The position numbers and the translations under genes are program-made. A DNA stretch of 64,000 nt from Rickettsia canadensis str. McKiel (GTDB taxonomy: Bacteria; Pseudomonadota; Alphaproteobacteria; Rickettsiales; Rickettsiaceae), in the NCBI RefSeq assembly GCF_000014345.1, contig NC_009879.1:310001-374000 (forward strand), in the 5' to 3' direction. Under the pieces are notes generated by a model that had not been told where the DNA came from, made no database searches, and saw only the letters and a list, made by a program, of their open reading frames with translations. Each line of letters starts with the position of its first letter. Positions within the stretch are counted from its first letter, which is position 1. Positions 27,430-37,007 of the stretch are shown piece by piece.

Positions 27430-28416
27430 ATGCAAATAACGGTACGTGAAGCATTGCGTGATGCGATGCAAGAAGAGATGATACGAGACGATAAAGTTTT
27501 TATCATGGGTGAGGAAGTTGCAGAATATCAAGGAGCTTATAAGGTAACTCAAGGATTGCTTGAGCAATTTGGTCCTAAAAGAGTAATTGATACGCCAATA
27601 ACGGAGTATGGTTTTGCAGGACTTGCAGTTGGAGCAGCTCTTGCAGGACTTCGTCCAATCGTGGAGTTTATGACCTTTAACTTTGCTATGCAAGCTATGG
27701 ATCATATAGTTAATTCAGCTGCAAAAACTCATTATATGTCAGGTGGGCAGGTAAAATGTCCAATAGTATTTAGAGGACCAAACGGGGCAGCAAGTAGAGT
27801 AGCAGCACAGCATAGCCAAAATTATACAGCTTGTTATTCCCATATTCCAGGGTTAAAAGTAGTAGCTCCTTATAATGCAGAAGATCATAAAGGACTTATG
27901 ATTACAGCTATTAGAGATGATAATCCAATTATTTTTTTGGAAAACGAGATTTTATATGGTCATAGTTTTGATGTACCGGAAGAAACAATTGAGCCTATTC
28001 CTTTCGGTAAAGCAAAAACTTTAATAGAGGGTAATAGTGTCACTATAGTCACTTTTTCAATTCAAGTAAAACTTGCCCTAGATGCTGCAAATGTTTTACA
28101 GAATGATAATAATATTGACTGTGAGGTTATTGATCTGCGTACTATTAAGCCTCTTGATACTCAGACAATAATAGAATCAGTGAAAAAAACTAACCGTTTG
28201 GTTGTAGTAGAAGAAGGTTGGTTTTTTGCAGGTGTTGGAGCAAGTATAGCCTCTATAGTTATGAAAGAAGCATTTGATTATTTAGATGCTCCGATAGAGA
28301 TTGTCAGCGGCAAAGATGTCCCTCTTCCTTATGCCGTTAATTTAGAAAAATTAGCTCTGCCTAGCGAGAGTGATATAATAGAAGCCGTTAAGAAAGTTTG
28401 TTATTATAGTGTTTAG
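27430..28416 (+). CDS. pdhB: Pyruvate dehydrogenase E1 component, beta subunit
   Basis: A 328-residue partner of PdhA. It begins [17 protein letters not shown] and shows [18 protein letters not shown] (about residues 26-43), [37 protein letters not shown], and in the C-terminal domain [31 protein letters not shown] and [10 protein letters not shown]. It lacks the N-terminal lipoyl domain found in some alphaproteobacterial PdhB proteins. AGAAGAAAAATG precedes the start. The 128-bp gap to pdhA is mostly repeat. Confidence 0.97.
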   Translation: MQITVREALRDAMQEEMIRDDKVFIMGEEVAEYQGAYKVTQGLLEQFGPKRVIDTPITEYGFAGLAVGAALAGLRPIVEFMTFNFAMQAMDHIVNSAAKTHYMSGGQVKCPIVFRGPNGAASRVAAQHSQNYTACYSHIPGLKVVAPYNAEDHKGLMITAIRDDNPIIFLENEILYGHSFDVPEETIEPIPFGKAKTLIEGNSVTIVTFSIQVKLALDAANVLQNDNNIDCEVIDLRTIKPLDTQTIIESVKKTNRLVVVEEGWFFAGVGASIASIVMKEAFDYLDAPIEIVSGKDVPLPYAVNLEKLALPSESDIIEAVKKVCYYSV

Positions 28417-28473
28417 GTTTTACCATTGTATTTGTGTTATTCTTAGCTAACGTTGTTATTGCATGGCTATAAT

Positions 28474-28591
28474 GTTATTCCCACGAAAATAACCTTAGTA
28501 CAGGTACAAAATTGCATATTAATTGATAAAATAAACCTAAAAAACAAGTTTTTTATAGGTTGTATTGGATTCCCGCCTACGCGGGAATGAC
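28474..28591. repeat. Type B palindromic repeat between pdhB and typA
   Basis: The element has GTTATTCCCACG at the left and GGATTCCCGCCTACGCGGGAATGAC at the right, with AATAACCTTAGTAC and AAACAAGTTTTTTATAGGT inside. The right end contains a tight hairpin, CCCGCCTACGCGGG. It sits between converging genes. Confidence 0.8.
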
Positions 28592-28638
28592 ATCAGGATC
28601 ACTGCAACAAGGGGTTGCTTTTAGCTAGGAGCGACCTT

Positions 28639-30468
28639 TTACTTTACAGCTCTTTTACGGTCGTTAGGGTCAAGTAGAGCTTTACGTAGGCGAATAGATT
28701 TTGGAGTTACCTCCACTCTTTCATCATCTTGTATATAGCTAATTGCCTGTTCTAAAGTTAAAAGCATTGGCGGAGTTAGCCTTATGGCTTCGTCTTTACC
28801 TGCTGCTCTAACATTGCTTAGTTGCTTTGCTTTTAGCGGGTTTACCTCTAAATCATTATCACGATTATGTTCCCCGATAATCATACCTCTATATACTTTA
28901 TCACTAGGTTTTATAAACATTTTTCCCCTTGCTTCTAGATTCCATAGAGCATATGCGACTGCCTCCCCGTCACTGTTTGAGATAAGAACACCGTTACGTC
29001 TCCCCTCGATATTTCCTTTATAATCGGCATATCCGTGAAAAATACGGTTTATAATACCTGTGCCACGAGTTTCAGTTAAAAACTGACTATGGTAACCGAT
29101 TAACCCTCTAGACGGTCCGATGAACGTAACACGGGTTTTACCTCCGCCTGATGGTCTCATATCAGTCATTTCAGCTTTTCTAAGTGCTAAAGATTTTACG
29201 ACCACCCCGACATAATCGTCATCAACGTCAACCTGAATTTCTTCCATCGGTTCTTGCTTATTGCCGTTCTCATCGGTTTGAAATAATACTTCAGGTCTAC
29301 TGATAGATAGCTCAAACCCTTCACGACGCATAGTTTCGATTAATATACCTAATTGTAACTCACCGCGTCCTGCAACTTGAAAAGTATTTTTCTCGGCAGC
29401 TTCAGTAACTTTTAGTGCAACATTACTCTCAAGCTCACGCATTAATCTATTACCTATTAGACTTGATGTCACTTTTGTTCCCTCACTTCCTGCAAGCGGT
29501 GAATCGTTAACGCTAAAGGTTATGGATAGAGTCGGGGGATCGATCGGTAGAGATGGTATGGCCTGTGTTACTTCGGGAGAGCAGATAGTATCGGCAACAT
29601 TGGCGTTTTCAAGACCTGCCATAGCAATAATATCACCAGCTGTAGCCTCATCTATAGCGATTCTCTCTAAACCTCTGAATGCTAATATTTTAGTAATTCG
29701 TCCGTTTTCAAGTACCTTATTCTCACGATTTAATACTTTAACGTTTTGGTTAATTTTAACAGTACCGCTTTGCACACGTCCTGTTAAAACTCTACCAAAG
29801 AAAGAATTGTATTCTCTAGTAGTGACAAGCATAGAAAACGGTGCTTTATCGTCAGCTACGGGTGTAGGTACATGTGTTACTATGAGATCAAAAAGCGGCG
29901 ATAAATCATCTGCTAAATTATCTAAAGGATTAATTTTATCATCAAATGTTAAAGCAGCTCTTCCTGCTCTACCTGATGCATAAACTATAGGAAAATCAAG
30001 CTGATCGTTATTTGCTTCAAGTGCTACAAATAGCTCAAATACATCATCAATAACTTCTTTAATTCTTTGATCGTCTCTATCAATTTTATTAATAACAACG
30101 ATAGGTTTTAAGCTGAGATTTAAAGCTTTAGATAATACAAATTTTGTTTGCGGCATTGGTCCTTCTGAAGCATCAACGAGTAATACAACACCGTCAACCA
30201 TACTAAGTATACGCTCTACTTCACCGCCAAAATCAGCATGTCCAGGTGTATCAACGATATTAATACGTATATCGTTCCACATAAGAGCAGTGCATTTGGC
30301 AAGTATAGTAATACCGCGTTCACGCTCAAGATCGTTAGAGTCCATAGCACGTTCAGCAACCGCCTGGTTAGCTCTAAAAGTACCGCTTTGTTTAAGCATG
30401 TTATCTACAAGCGTAGTTTTTCCATGATCAACGTGGGCAATAATCGCTATATTACGAATAGATTGCAT
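28639..30468 (-). CDS. typA: Ribosome-associated GTPase TypA/BipA
   Basis: About 609 residues from ATG at 30468 ([20 protein letters not shown]); an upstream in-frame GTG at 30483 would add five residues, but the family normally starts at the chosen methionine. Motifs: P-loop AHVDHGKT (G1), RERGITI (G2), [12 protein letters not shown] (G3) and NKIDRDD (G4), followed by EF-G-like domains II, III and V and a TypA-specific C-terminus ([18 protein letters not shown]). TypA assists ribosome assembly and growth at low temperature or under stress. It is convergent with pdhB. Confidence 0.97.
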   Translation of the reverse strand: MQSIRNIAIIAHVDHGKTTLVDNMLKQSGTFRANQAVAERAMDSNDLERERGITILAKCTALMWNDIRINIVDTPGHADFGGEVERILSMVDGVVLLVDASEGPMPQTKFVLSKALNLSLKPIVVINKIDRDDQRIKEVIDDVFELFVALEANNDQLDFPIVYASGRAGRAALTFDDKINPLDNLADDLSPLFDLIVTHVPTPVADDKAPFSMLVTTREYNSFFGRVLTGRVQSGTVKINQNVKVLNRENKVLENGRITKILAFRGLERIAIDEATAGDIIAMAGLENANVADTICSPEVTQAIPSLPIDPPTLSITFSVNDSPLAGSEGTKVTSSLIGNRLMRELESNVALKVTEAAEKNTFQVAGRGELQLGILIETMRREGFELSISRPEVLFQTDENGNKQEPMEEIQVDVDDDYVGVVVKSLALRKAEMTDMRPSGGGKTRVTFIGPSRGLIGYHSQFLTETRGTGIINRIFHGYADYKGNIEGRRNGVLISNSDGEAVAYALWNLEARGKMFIKPSDKVYRGMIIGEHNRDNDLEVNPLKAKQLSNVRAAGKDEAIRLTPPMLLTLEQAISYIQDDERVEVTPKSIRLRKALLDPNDRKRAVK

Positions 30469-30539
30469 CTTTAAAATTCTCACAAGTTTACAATAGTTTT
30501 CCGTATTATATACTAAAATACTAAAAATTGGAATAAAGT

Positions 30540-30917
30540 TCTTGAAAAAGAAACTGATTTAGCTGCAGTAATAAAAATTACTAAGAATTTTTAAACTTTA
30601 ATTAATGAGCATTTTCATCCATTATATTGGGCAGCTGGTATTAGGCTTAGTAGAGTGAAATATACAACATTGCTTTTTTAGCTCATATGATGAATGTGCT
30701 AAAGAGATGGATAGGCTTGAGAAAAAATTCTTTATAGAGCTAATTGAGAGATTTCTAGATAATGATAATTTTAGGTTGGAACAATGACATCTTTTAAATA
30801 TTATATTATTATACGTTATAATATAGCTATAGCATCATTTAATGCTTATCATGATGCTGTAAAATATGTATTAGAACAGTTATTAGGTGAACAAATGGTA
30901 AAAAATATATTAGAGTA
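30540..30917 (+). pseudogene. Short coding remnants, unknown
   Basis: Three open pieces on the plus strand look coding-like but are separated by stops and frame changes: LEKETDLAAVIKITKNF, then SSYDECAKEMDRLEKKFFIE with LIERFLDNDNFRLEQ ending near 30787, then YIIIRYNIAIASFNAYHDAV ending near 30917. They may be pieces of one or more decayed genes. No family recognised. Confidence 0.4.
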
Positions 30918-30986
30918 GTGATGAACAATACTGAAATAACGAATAAGCAAATGTATTTTTTATATATGATGCTGTAAAACATACCG

Positions 30987-31250
30987 ATGCTGCAAACAAA
31001 CTATAAAATCCAAGCGGTTTGGGTTAAGAAAGACGACAAGGACTATATTCAGGAAGCTTGTAATTTTTTGTATGACTTTAATGAAAAACACGAAATTTAT
31101 GTTGAGCTAGAAGATCCTGCTACTGAAATATATGATAAAAACAGTATCTGTTTTAGCCAGGAAGAAATAAACACTATTCCGTTTGAACCTTTTTCTAGTG
31201 GTTATGATTCGGATGGCGAATATACCACAATGGGTGTAGGAATGTGCTAA
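30987..31250 (+). CDS. Small hypothetical protein, possibly a gene fragment
   Basis: An 87-residue acidic ORF with KIQAVWVKKDDKDYIQEACN at the start and GYDSDGEYTTMGVGMC at the end. There is no signal peptide or membrane segment. It has no convincing ribosome-binding site in front of the ATG and directly follows a string of decayed fragments, so it may be the surviving C-terminal part of the same lost gene. I do not recognise a family. Confidence 0.4.
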   Translation: MLQTNYKIQAVWVKKDDKDYIQEACNFLYDFNEKHEIYVELEDPATEIYDKNSICFSQEEINTIPFEPFSSGYDSDGEYTTMGVGMC

Positions 31251-31336
31251 CGTTAGGTATAATAGTGCAGTTTTAAATTATAGACAAATTACTTGATGTT
31301 ATTTATTCTTATATTACATTATTACATGGCCTTGGT

Positions 31337-31410
31337 GTCATGCCGTGGTTTGACCACGGCATCTAGAAACAAAATTTTAACTGGATCCCGTGGTCAAACC
31401 ACGGCATGAC
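31337..31410. repeat. Type A palindromic repeat, near-perfect copy
   Basis: GTCATGCCGTGGTTTGACCA at the left is an almost exact inverted copy of TGGTCAAACCACGGCATGAC at the right, with GGCATCTAG...CTGGATCCC inside. This 74-bp copy is the best preserved one in the window and defines the family. Confidence 0.9.
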
Positions 31411-31450
31411 AATCCTAGCGACGACATAGTTTAATCTAAAAGGATTATCA

Positions 31451-32005
31451 ATGATATATCGAATATTATGTTTATGTATATTCATAATAAATTTCTCAAT
31501 GATTACGGAAGCACAAAATGTGCCGATTAAAGAAGATAATTTCAAAGTTAGAGTAGCTGTTGCTGATGTCCAATCTATATTGGAAGGTTCGATAGCTATA
31601 AAAGATTTGCGTAATAAAATCGAAAAGCTTAATCATAAAATTCAAGAGGATATTGCTGCAAAAGAAGCAGAATTTAAACCGTTAGAAGAGCAATTGCTAA
31701 ATGAACGTTCTAATTTAAGTGAAACTGAATTTGAACATAAAGTAAACGAATTTAATGCAAAAGTTAGCCACGTTAGAAAAGAAATTCAGATTAAGAAAAC
31801 AAAACTTGAACAAGCCCACGCTGAAGCTATGAGTAGAGTTCATGGAACAACTATTACAATAATTAGTGAACTTGCCGAGAAATATAACCTTAATTTGGTA
31901 ATTCCAAGTGCTCAAGTCTTATATGCCAAAAATAATTTGAATATAACTTCCGAAGTGACTTTTATGTTGAATGAGAGGTTAAAAGAAGTAACAATTAACT
32001 ATTAA
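31451..32005 (+). CDS. skp: OmpH/Skp-like periplasmic chaperone
   Basis: A 184-residue exported protein. An N-terminal signal peptide (about residues 1-21, ending near TEAQN) precedes VAVADVQSILEGSIAIKDLR, the usual Skp/OmpH start. A long coiled coil of Lys/Glu-rich heptads (about 55-135) forms the tentacles, and the C-terminal strand region is NLNLVIPSAQVLYAKNNLNIT. Skp chaperones unfolded outer-membrane proteins through the periplasm. It is not next to bamA here. Confidence 0.87.
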   Translation: MIYRILCLCIFIINFSMITEAQNVPIKEDNFKVRVAVADVQSILEGSIAIKDLRNKIEKLNHKIQEDIAAKEAEFKPLEEQLLNERSNLSETEFEHKVNEFNAKVSHVRKEIQIKKTKLEQAHAEAMSRVHGTTITIISELAEKYNLNLVIPSAQVLYAKNNLNITSEVTFMLNERLKEVTINY

Positions 32006-32082
32006 TGATGTTGTTGTCTGGCTCAGAAATGCGTTCGGTGTTACCTAGTTGCTTGACCCAGTAGTGTACAAACGTTTAGGAT

Positions 32083-32108
32083 GTCATTCCCGCGAAAGCG
32101 GCAATGAC
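32083..32108. repeat. Short type C hairpin repeat
   Basis: GTCATTCCCGCGAAAGCGGCAATGAC folds as a 26-bp hairpin (GTCATT-CCGC / GCGG-AATGAC). It lies between skp and icd and appears to be a collapsed type B repeat end. Confidence 0.7.
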
Positions 32109-32139
32109 ATAGGAGTCGCACAACAATGCTATTATTTTA

Positions 32140-33606
32140 ATGAGCGTATTTAATATGGCAGAATTTACACCGATTACAATTGCATATGGGGACGGTATAG
32201 GTCCTGAAATAATGGAGGCAGTGCTTTATATATTACGTGAAGCCGAAGCTCGTATTCGACTTGAGACTATAGAAATAGGTGAAAAGCTTTACAAGAAGCA
32301 TTATACTTCAGGCATAAGTGAGGAAAGCTGGGCATCAATACAACGTACCGGCGTTATACTTAAAGCCCCGATTACTACCCCGCAAGGCGGAGGATATAAA
32401 AGTTTAAATGTCACGATTCGTAAAACATTACAGCTTTTTGCTAATATTCGTCCTTCTGTTTCCTTTTATCCTTTTACTAGAACATTACATCCAAATTTGA
32501 ACCTCACTATTATACGTGAAAATGAAGAAGATTTATATGCAGGTATAGAATACCGCCAGACTCATAACATGTATGAATCGGTAAAGTTAATTAGCCATAC
32601 CGGTTGTGAAAAAATTATTAGATATGCTTTTGAATATGCAGTAAAAAATAACCGTAAAAAAGTTACTTGCTTAAGTAAAGATAATATCATGAAGTTTTCT
32701 GATGGGATTTTTCATAAAGTATTTAATGAAATTGCAAAAGAATATTTGCAAATTAATAATGAGCATTATATTATCGATATCGGGGTGGCAAGGCTTGCTA
32801 CCAAACCGGAAATGTTTGACGTAATTGTGACTTCTAATTTATACGGTGATATTATCTCTGATGTAGCTGCTGAAATTTCAGGTTCGGTAGGGCTTGCTGG
32901 TTCTGCAAATGTCGGACAGCATTATGCGATGTTTGAGGCGGTACATGGAAGTGCTCCCGATATTGCAGGTCAGGATATCGCTAATCCTTCAGGGCTTTTA
33001 AATGCTGCTATAATGATGCTAGTGCATATAGGGCAGTGTGATGTTGCTAGTTTAATCGAAAATGCTTGGAAGAAAACTATAGAGGATGGCATTCACACAG
33101 CTGATATATATAATGACCAGACTTCTAGTAAAAAAGTCGGTACAAAAGAATTTGTTGAAGCAGTAGTTAAAAGATTAGGACAGTTACCAGTGGAGCTATC
33201 TAAAGCAGATTATCCGTTAATTGCCAAGAAACAAGAAAGTAATATAGATTATAAAATTGATACCAAAGAAGTTAAGAAGCTGGTTGGCACCGATATATTT
33301 GTAAATATGAATGTTTTGTCTGCTCATGATATAGCAGATAAAATTAATAAGCTTGATATTGGTAATTTTGAGTTAAAAACTATATCTTCAAAAGGGTTAA
33401 AGTTATGGCCTCGTGATGCAAGATTTGAAACTGTTGCTGATCATTGGTGTTGTCGTTTTATGAATAAAGACGGTACGGAAATAAAGTATCTAGATATAAC
33501 AAGATTGCTTGAAGCTTTAAGCAAAGCAAATATTACTTTTATTAAAGTAGAGAATCTATTTGAGTTTGACGGGGTGGCAGGTTATAGTTTAGCCCAGGGG
33601 GAATAA
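32140..33606 (+). CDS. icd: Isocitrate dehydrogenase (NADP)
   Basis: A 488-residue TCA-cycle enzyme of the isocitrate/isopropylmalate dehydrogenase family. The N-terminal catalytic part starts PITIAYGDGIGPEIMEAVLY. It has LTIIRENEEDLYAGIEYRQT for substrate binding, then NLYGDIISDVAAEISGSVGLAGSANVG in two pieces around residues 230-255 with the metal Asp, and HGSAPDIAGQDIANPSGLL for cofactor binding. A C-terminal extension of about 140 residues (from about 350) is typical of the longer Rickettsia/Thermus-type enzyme. ATG at 32140 gives MSVFNMAEFTP; Met6 is an alternative start. Confidence 0.96.
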   Translation: MSVFNMAEFTPITIAYGDGIGPEIMEAVLYILREAEARIRLETIEIGEKLYKKHYTSGISEESWASIQRTGVILKAPITTPQGGGYKSLNVTIRKTLQLFANIRPSVSFYPFTRTLHPNLNLTIIRENEEDLYAGIEYRQTHNMYESVKLISHTGCEKIIRYAFEYAVKNNRKKVTCLSKDNIMKFSDGIFHKVFNEIAKEYLQINNEHYIIDIGVARLATKPEMFDVIVTSNLYGDIISDVAAEISGSVGLAGSANVGQHYAMFEAVHGSAPDIAGQDIANPSGLLNAAIMMLVHIGQCDVASLIENAWKKTIEDGIHTADIYNDQTSSKKVGTKEFVEAVVKRLGQLPVELSKADYPLIAKKQESNIDYKIDTKEVKKLVGTDIFVNMNVLSAHDIADKINKLDIGNFELKTISSKGLKLWPRDARFETVADHWCCRFMNKDGTEIKYLDITRLLEALSKANITFIKVENLFEFDGVAGYSLAQGE

Positions 33607-33767
33607 TTGAATTATTGTCACCTAGTTCGTTTGACTATTGGGTCCATAATAACAATATATAATATATTAGTTGTTTAAATATTTTCTTGGATCTCATGGT
33701 CAAGCCACGGGAAACCGCTTAGGTTTTTAGTGCCATACAACAAATGACATCATAAAGAAATAAAATA

Positions 33768-34064
33768 ATGACACTATATTATATGGGAATATTATTGGTA
33801 ATTATTGGATTATTTGCTATATTTTCAGGAATAATCGGGTTTTTTAGATTTTCTGGTTTTTATCCTAAGTTACATGCTGCAAGCGTTATTGAGAGTTTTG
33901 GAGTACCTATTTGCTTAATAGGCTTTGCTTGTATTAAAGCAGATATTATTAACTTTGTTAAATTAATTTTAGCTGCTTTATTGATTTTGCTACTAAATCC
34001 GGTAGCAACTCATGCACTTGGTAAAGCCTCGCTGCTTTCAATGTCATTTCCACGAAAGCAGTAA
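33768..34064 (+). CDS. mnhG: MnhG/PhaG-like antiporter subunit
   Basis: A 98-residue protein with three hydrophobic segments (about residues 5-27, 38-62 and 64-84) and the family motif GIIGFFRFSGFYPKLHAASV (about 22-41), then FGVPICLIG. MnhG/PhaG is the smallest conserved subunit of Mrp-type monovalent cation/proton antiporters. The last residues (MSFPRKQ) and the stop come from a palindromic repeat that starts at 34043. The neighbouring gene encodes parts of MnhA and MnhB, but a full seven-subunit operon is not present in this window. Confidence 0.87.
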   Translation: MTLYYMGILLVIIGLFAIFSGIIGFFRFSGFYPKLHAASVIESFGVPICLIGFACIKADIINFVKLILAALLILLLNPVATHALGKASLLSMSFPRKQ

Positions 34065-34156
34065 TCTAGGAATCATGAATTATTGTTATAATGTGACTTG
34101 AGCACGGCATCCAGAAAAAAAATAAAAAAAGACTGGATCAAGTTATCTAGGATGAC
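34043..34156. repeat. Repeat cluster overlapping the end of mnhG
   Basis: GTCATTTCCACGAAAGCAG at 34043 is a type C/B-like arm inside the mnhG stop region. A type A copy follows from about 34091 (TGTGACTTGAGCACGGCATC) to 34156 (ATCTAGGATGAC) with AGACTGGATC inside. A further GGATCCCTGCTTTTATGGGAATG is at about 34170. Confidence 0.7.
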
Positions 34157-34227
34157 AATAAAGGTTACTGGATCCCTGCTTTTATGGGAATGCAATTAGA
34201 CAATACAGTCAACATCCTATAAAACTA

Positions 34228-35277
34228 ATGAATATAGCTTTAAATTTTAATCTCAGCAATTACCTACTTAACTTAATTGCTTTTTTATTGATTTTAATAT
34301 CCATAAAAATAATTTTTGCTAAAGATTTACTAAATGCAGTGATTGCTTCTTCTGTCTTTAGCTTATTAATCGGCATATCTTATCTGATTATGGATGCTCC
34401 AGACGTTGCAATGACTGAAGCAGCACTTGGAGCTTGCTTATCAACATGTGTATATTTGAATTTGTTATGTACATTACCTCCTGATTTAAAGAATATTGAG
34501 AACACTAATATTATTCCCGCAAGTTTAATATGTTTAGTATTTGTAATAATTCTTACTTATATGGGGCTAGAATTACCAAATTACGGTGATGATAATGCTC
34601 CTCTTCATATGCATTCAAGTAAATATTACATCGAAAATACTACTAACGATATTGGTATACCTTCACTTGTTGCAGCTATTCTTGCTAGCTATCGTGGCTA
34701 TGATACTTTAGGTGAAACTAGCGTAATTTTAATTGCAGGAATTGCCGTTTTGTTGGTATTTTCAAAAAAATTTGAAGGAGACGATGTTTCAAAAGATGTC
34801 ATCCCGCAGCTTGACCGCGGTATCCGTAAAAATATAAACTGGATGCCATGGAGGGACTACGGCATGACCAAAATAATAAAATATATTACTAGTTTTATAA
34901 TCCCTTATATAATTTTGTACAGTATATATATTCAGCTTAACGGTGAATCTTCGCCGGGTGGTGGCTTTCAAGCAGGTGTTATATTTGTGTCTAGCTTCAT
35001 TGCTTATGATTTAGTTTACGGTAATCAAAAATTAAATCGATACTTCTCTCCTAATGTATTAATTTATATTGCTATTTTAGGGGTAGCAATATATGTAATT
35101 GTAGGAACAATATCACTATTTTTTAACGATAATTATTTAAATTATTATTCACTAACAAATTTTATCAATGATAAGCTACTTGCTCAACATATCGGAATAT
35201 TTATCGTAGAAATCGTTATAGGTGTAACTGTTGCAGCTATTATGTATTTAATTTATAACTTATTTAACCATGAATAA
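34228..35277 (+). CDS. mnhB: DUF4040-MnhB fusion antiporter subunit with an internal RPE
   Basis: A 349-residue polytopic protein. Residues about 1-185 resemble the DUF4040/MnhA C-terminal module (SYLIMDAPDVAMTEAALGAC at about 50-69). Residues about 215-349 are MnhB, recognised by GESSPGGGFQAGVIFVSSFI (about 238-257). The two parts are joined by about 24 residues (DVIPQLDRGIRKNINWMPWR and a few more) encoded by a type A palindromic repeat at 34798-34868 that keeps the frame open. Mrp antiporters exchange sodium and protons. It overlaps ccmB by 8 bp. The DUF4040+MnhB fusion without the other large subunits nearby suggests dispersal elsewhere on the chromosome. Confidence 0.88.
   Translation: MNIALNFNLSNYLLNLIAFLLILISIKIIFAKDLLNAVIASSVFSLLIGISYLIMDAPDVAMTEAALGACLSTCVYLNLLCTLPPDLKNIENTNIIPASLICLVFVIILTYMGLELPNYGDDNAPLHMHSSKYYIENTTNDIGIPSLVAAILASYRGYDTLGETSVILIAGIAVLLVFSKKFEGDDVSKDVIPQLDRGIRKNINWMPWRDYGMTKIIKYITSFIIPYIILYSIYIQLNGESSPGGGFQAGVIFVSSFIAYDLVYGNQKLNRYFSPNVLIYIAILGVAIYVIVGTISLFFNDNYLNYYSLTNFINDKLLAQHIGIFIVEIVIGVTVAAIMYLIYNLFNHE
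34798..34868. repeat. Type A palindromic repeat inside the mnhB-like gene
   Basis: GTCATCCCGCAGCTTGACCG at the left and CATGGAGGGACTACGGCATGAC at the right, with GGTATCC...ACTGGATGCC inside. It is a 71-bp member of the same family as the intergenic copies at 31337 and 41667, but it is translated as part of the antiporter protein, at the boundary between its two domains. Confidence 0.88.
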
Positions 35278-35917
35278 TTTATTTGTATTAATTAAGCGTG
35301 AATTTATAGTGCAGAATCGCATTAATAATATAATTAAATATCTAGTGATATTTTGTTTGTTTTGCATAATTAGTACTGTTTTAGTTAATAGTGAAAGGGA
35401 TATTAACAAATTCGGTTTAATTTTTTCGGTAATTTGTTTATTAATTTCATTAATAAATTTTTCTTCTATTATATTTAAATCTGATTTGGAAGACGGAAGC
35501 TTAGAGTTGTTATTATCAATTGTCAGTTATGAAGAAATTATATTAGCTAAATTTTTTGCTATATTTATCAGTAGTACGGTAGGTCTGGTTTTTATTTTAC
35601 CTATTATTTATATTTTTTTTGATCAAACTTTGCTTGAGATAATATTTTTCTTTATGAGTGTATGGCTGATGTTAGGTTTATCAAGTAGTTTAGTAGTTTT
35701 ATCCGGTAGCGTGCAATGTTATTTTAAGAAGAATGCTAATTTTGTTGGTACGTTTATTATGCCGTTATTAATTCCGGATATTATAATGACAGGTTTAATA
35801 TTACAAGATAATAACTTACAATTAATTTTTATTATGATAGGAATTAATTTAGTATTTTTACCGATTTCATTCTTCTTAAGTTCCTATTTAATTAAAAATA
35901 TTTATAATATTACGTGA
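35270..35917 (+). CDS. ccmB: Heme exporter membrane protein CcmB
   Basis: A 215-residue protein with six membrane segments and the family's N-terminal LIKREFIVQNR. The conserved loop SDLEDGSLELLLSIVSYEEI (about residues 69-88) is followed by LAKFFA and a P-rich loop (LPIIYI). CcmB is the membrane subunit of the CcmAB ABC transporter used to release holo-CcmE during cytochrome c maturation. That need is real here because c-type cytochromes (CycM, PetC) are encoded nearby. ccmA is not in this window. Its start lies inside the end of the antiporter gene. Confidence 0.9.
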   Translation: MNNLFVLIKREFIVQNRINNIIKYLVIFCLFCIISTVLVNSERDINKFGLIFSVICLLISLINFSSIIFKSDLEDGSLELLLSIVSYEEIILAKFFAIFISSTVGLVFILPIIYIFFDQTLLEIIFFFMSVWLMLGLSSSLVVLSGSVQCYFKKNANFVGTFIMPLLIPDIIMTGLILQDNNLQLIFIMIGINLVFLPISFFLSSYLIKNIYNIT

Positions 35918-35991
35918 TTTTGCTTTATTTTTACTAATGTAGTGATATAAAATAAGATGAATAGTAGTAATAAATTTTGTGAGAAAAATAT

Positions 35992-36393
35992 ATGTGGCAG
36001 GCTTTACGAAGGTTAATTGCAGCGAATCCTATGGGGTTTTTTTTGTGGTCTATTATCACTAAATGGTATTTAATTATAACAGTTGCTTCCTTAATTACTT
36101 TATATTATACGGTATTAGGCTTAAAAAAAATCGGATTTATAGATTATTTTACTAAAACTATGGTCGAGATATTAGATGTAAGTAAAGCAGTTGCTCAAAA
36201 TTGTACTACAAAACTCGGTCCTGATTGGAATCATTTAGTTAGCTTTTGGAATTGTTTAAGTGAACCTGGAGAATATCAGTATGAAGAACGGATAGGAGCA
36301 AAAGAGTTAGAAGATGCAATAAATAAGCTTAGGCCAAAACAAGTAGATAGTGTTGCAGACGCTGAACATCCTATAATAAACCCTTATGAATAA
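35992..36393 (+). CDS. DUF2670-type small membrane protein
   Basis: A 133-residue protein with a hydrophobic segment at about residues 26-47 (YLIITVASLITLYYTVLGL) after an amphipathic N-terminus, and a soluble C-terminal part with AQNCTTKLGPDWNHLVSFWN and an acidic, Pro-containing end. I recall this as the Rickettsia-restricted DUF2670 family; function unknown. It lies 72 bp upstream of petA, so it could be transcribed with the bc1 operon, but no link to the complex has been established. Confidence 0.7.
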   Translation: MWQALRRLIAANPMGFFLWSIITKWYLIITVASLITLYYTVLGLKKIGFIDYFTKTMVEILDVSKAVAQNCTTKLGPDWNHLVSFWNCLSEPGEYQYEERIGAKELEDAINKLRPKQVDSVADAEHPIINPYE

Positions 36394-36465
36394 CTATCAA
36401 AATAAGCTTATTAATACCTCAAGCGGTATTAATAATAATCGTTAATTTATTTCACTTTAAATTAT

Positions 36466-36999
36466 ATGTCAGATACTGAAGATAATAAAAACAAGCAAAC
36501 TACACGTCGTGATTTTATGGTTCTAACAGCTAGTAGTGTTGCAGTGGTCGGGGCTGCATGTGCACTCTTACCTCTTATTGATTCTTTAAACCCTTCTGCA
36601 GATGTGCTAGCTTTATCATCAATTGAGGTTGATCTATCAAATATTGCGGTAGGGCAGACAGTTACGGTTAAGTGGCAAGGTAAACCGGTTTTTATCACCA
36701 ACCGTACTCCTGATAAAATAGCCGCAGCAAGAGCAGTCAAAATGTCAGAGCTTATTGATCCTGAAACAGATGAGGCGCGCATTAAAGCGGGCTATGATAA
36801 TTGGCTTGTAACAATCGGGATCTGCACGCATTTAGGTTGTGTGCCGCTTGCTAATCAAGGTGAATATGATGGATGGTTCTGTCCGTGCCATGGCTCACAA
36901 TATGATTCTTCAGGTAGAGTTAGAAGAGGTCCTGCGCCTTTAAATTTAGCAGTACCGCCTTATACCTTCATTAGCGACAAAAAAATTAGAATTGGGTAG
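36466..36999 (+). CDS. petA: Ubiquinol-cytochrome c reductase iron-sulfur (Rieske) subunit
   Basis: A 177-residue Rieske protein. The N-terminus has the twin-arginine-like [20 protein letters not shown] (about residues 12-31), which also serves as the anchor. The cluster ligands are in CTHLGCVPL (about 120-128) and [12 protein letters not shown] (about 140-151), with [10 protein letters not shown] at the end. The Rieske centre accepts electrons from ubiquinol and passes them to cytochrome c1. It is the first gene of petABC, with a start 72 bp after the DUF2670-type gene. Confidence 0.98.
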   Translation: MSDTEDNKNKQTTRRDFMVLTASSVAVVGAACALLPLIDSLNPSADVLALSSIEVDLSNIAVGQTVTVKWQGKPVFITNRTPDKIAAARAVKMSELIDPETDEARIKAGYDNWLVTIGICTHLGCVPLANQGEYDGWFCPCHGSQYDSSGRVRRGPAPLNLAVPPYTFISDKKIRIG

Positions 37000-37007
37000 T
37001 GTGATGT

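Noticed and set aside
29522..29983. Plus-strand open frame inside typA
   Set aside because: Shadow of the TypA coding strand; no ribosome-binding site or homology.
30540..30917. Possible CHAT-protease C-terminal motif (HPLYWAAGIRL) in the fragments after typA
   Set aside because: A single short resemblance in a broken frame is not enough to name a family.
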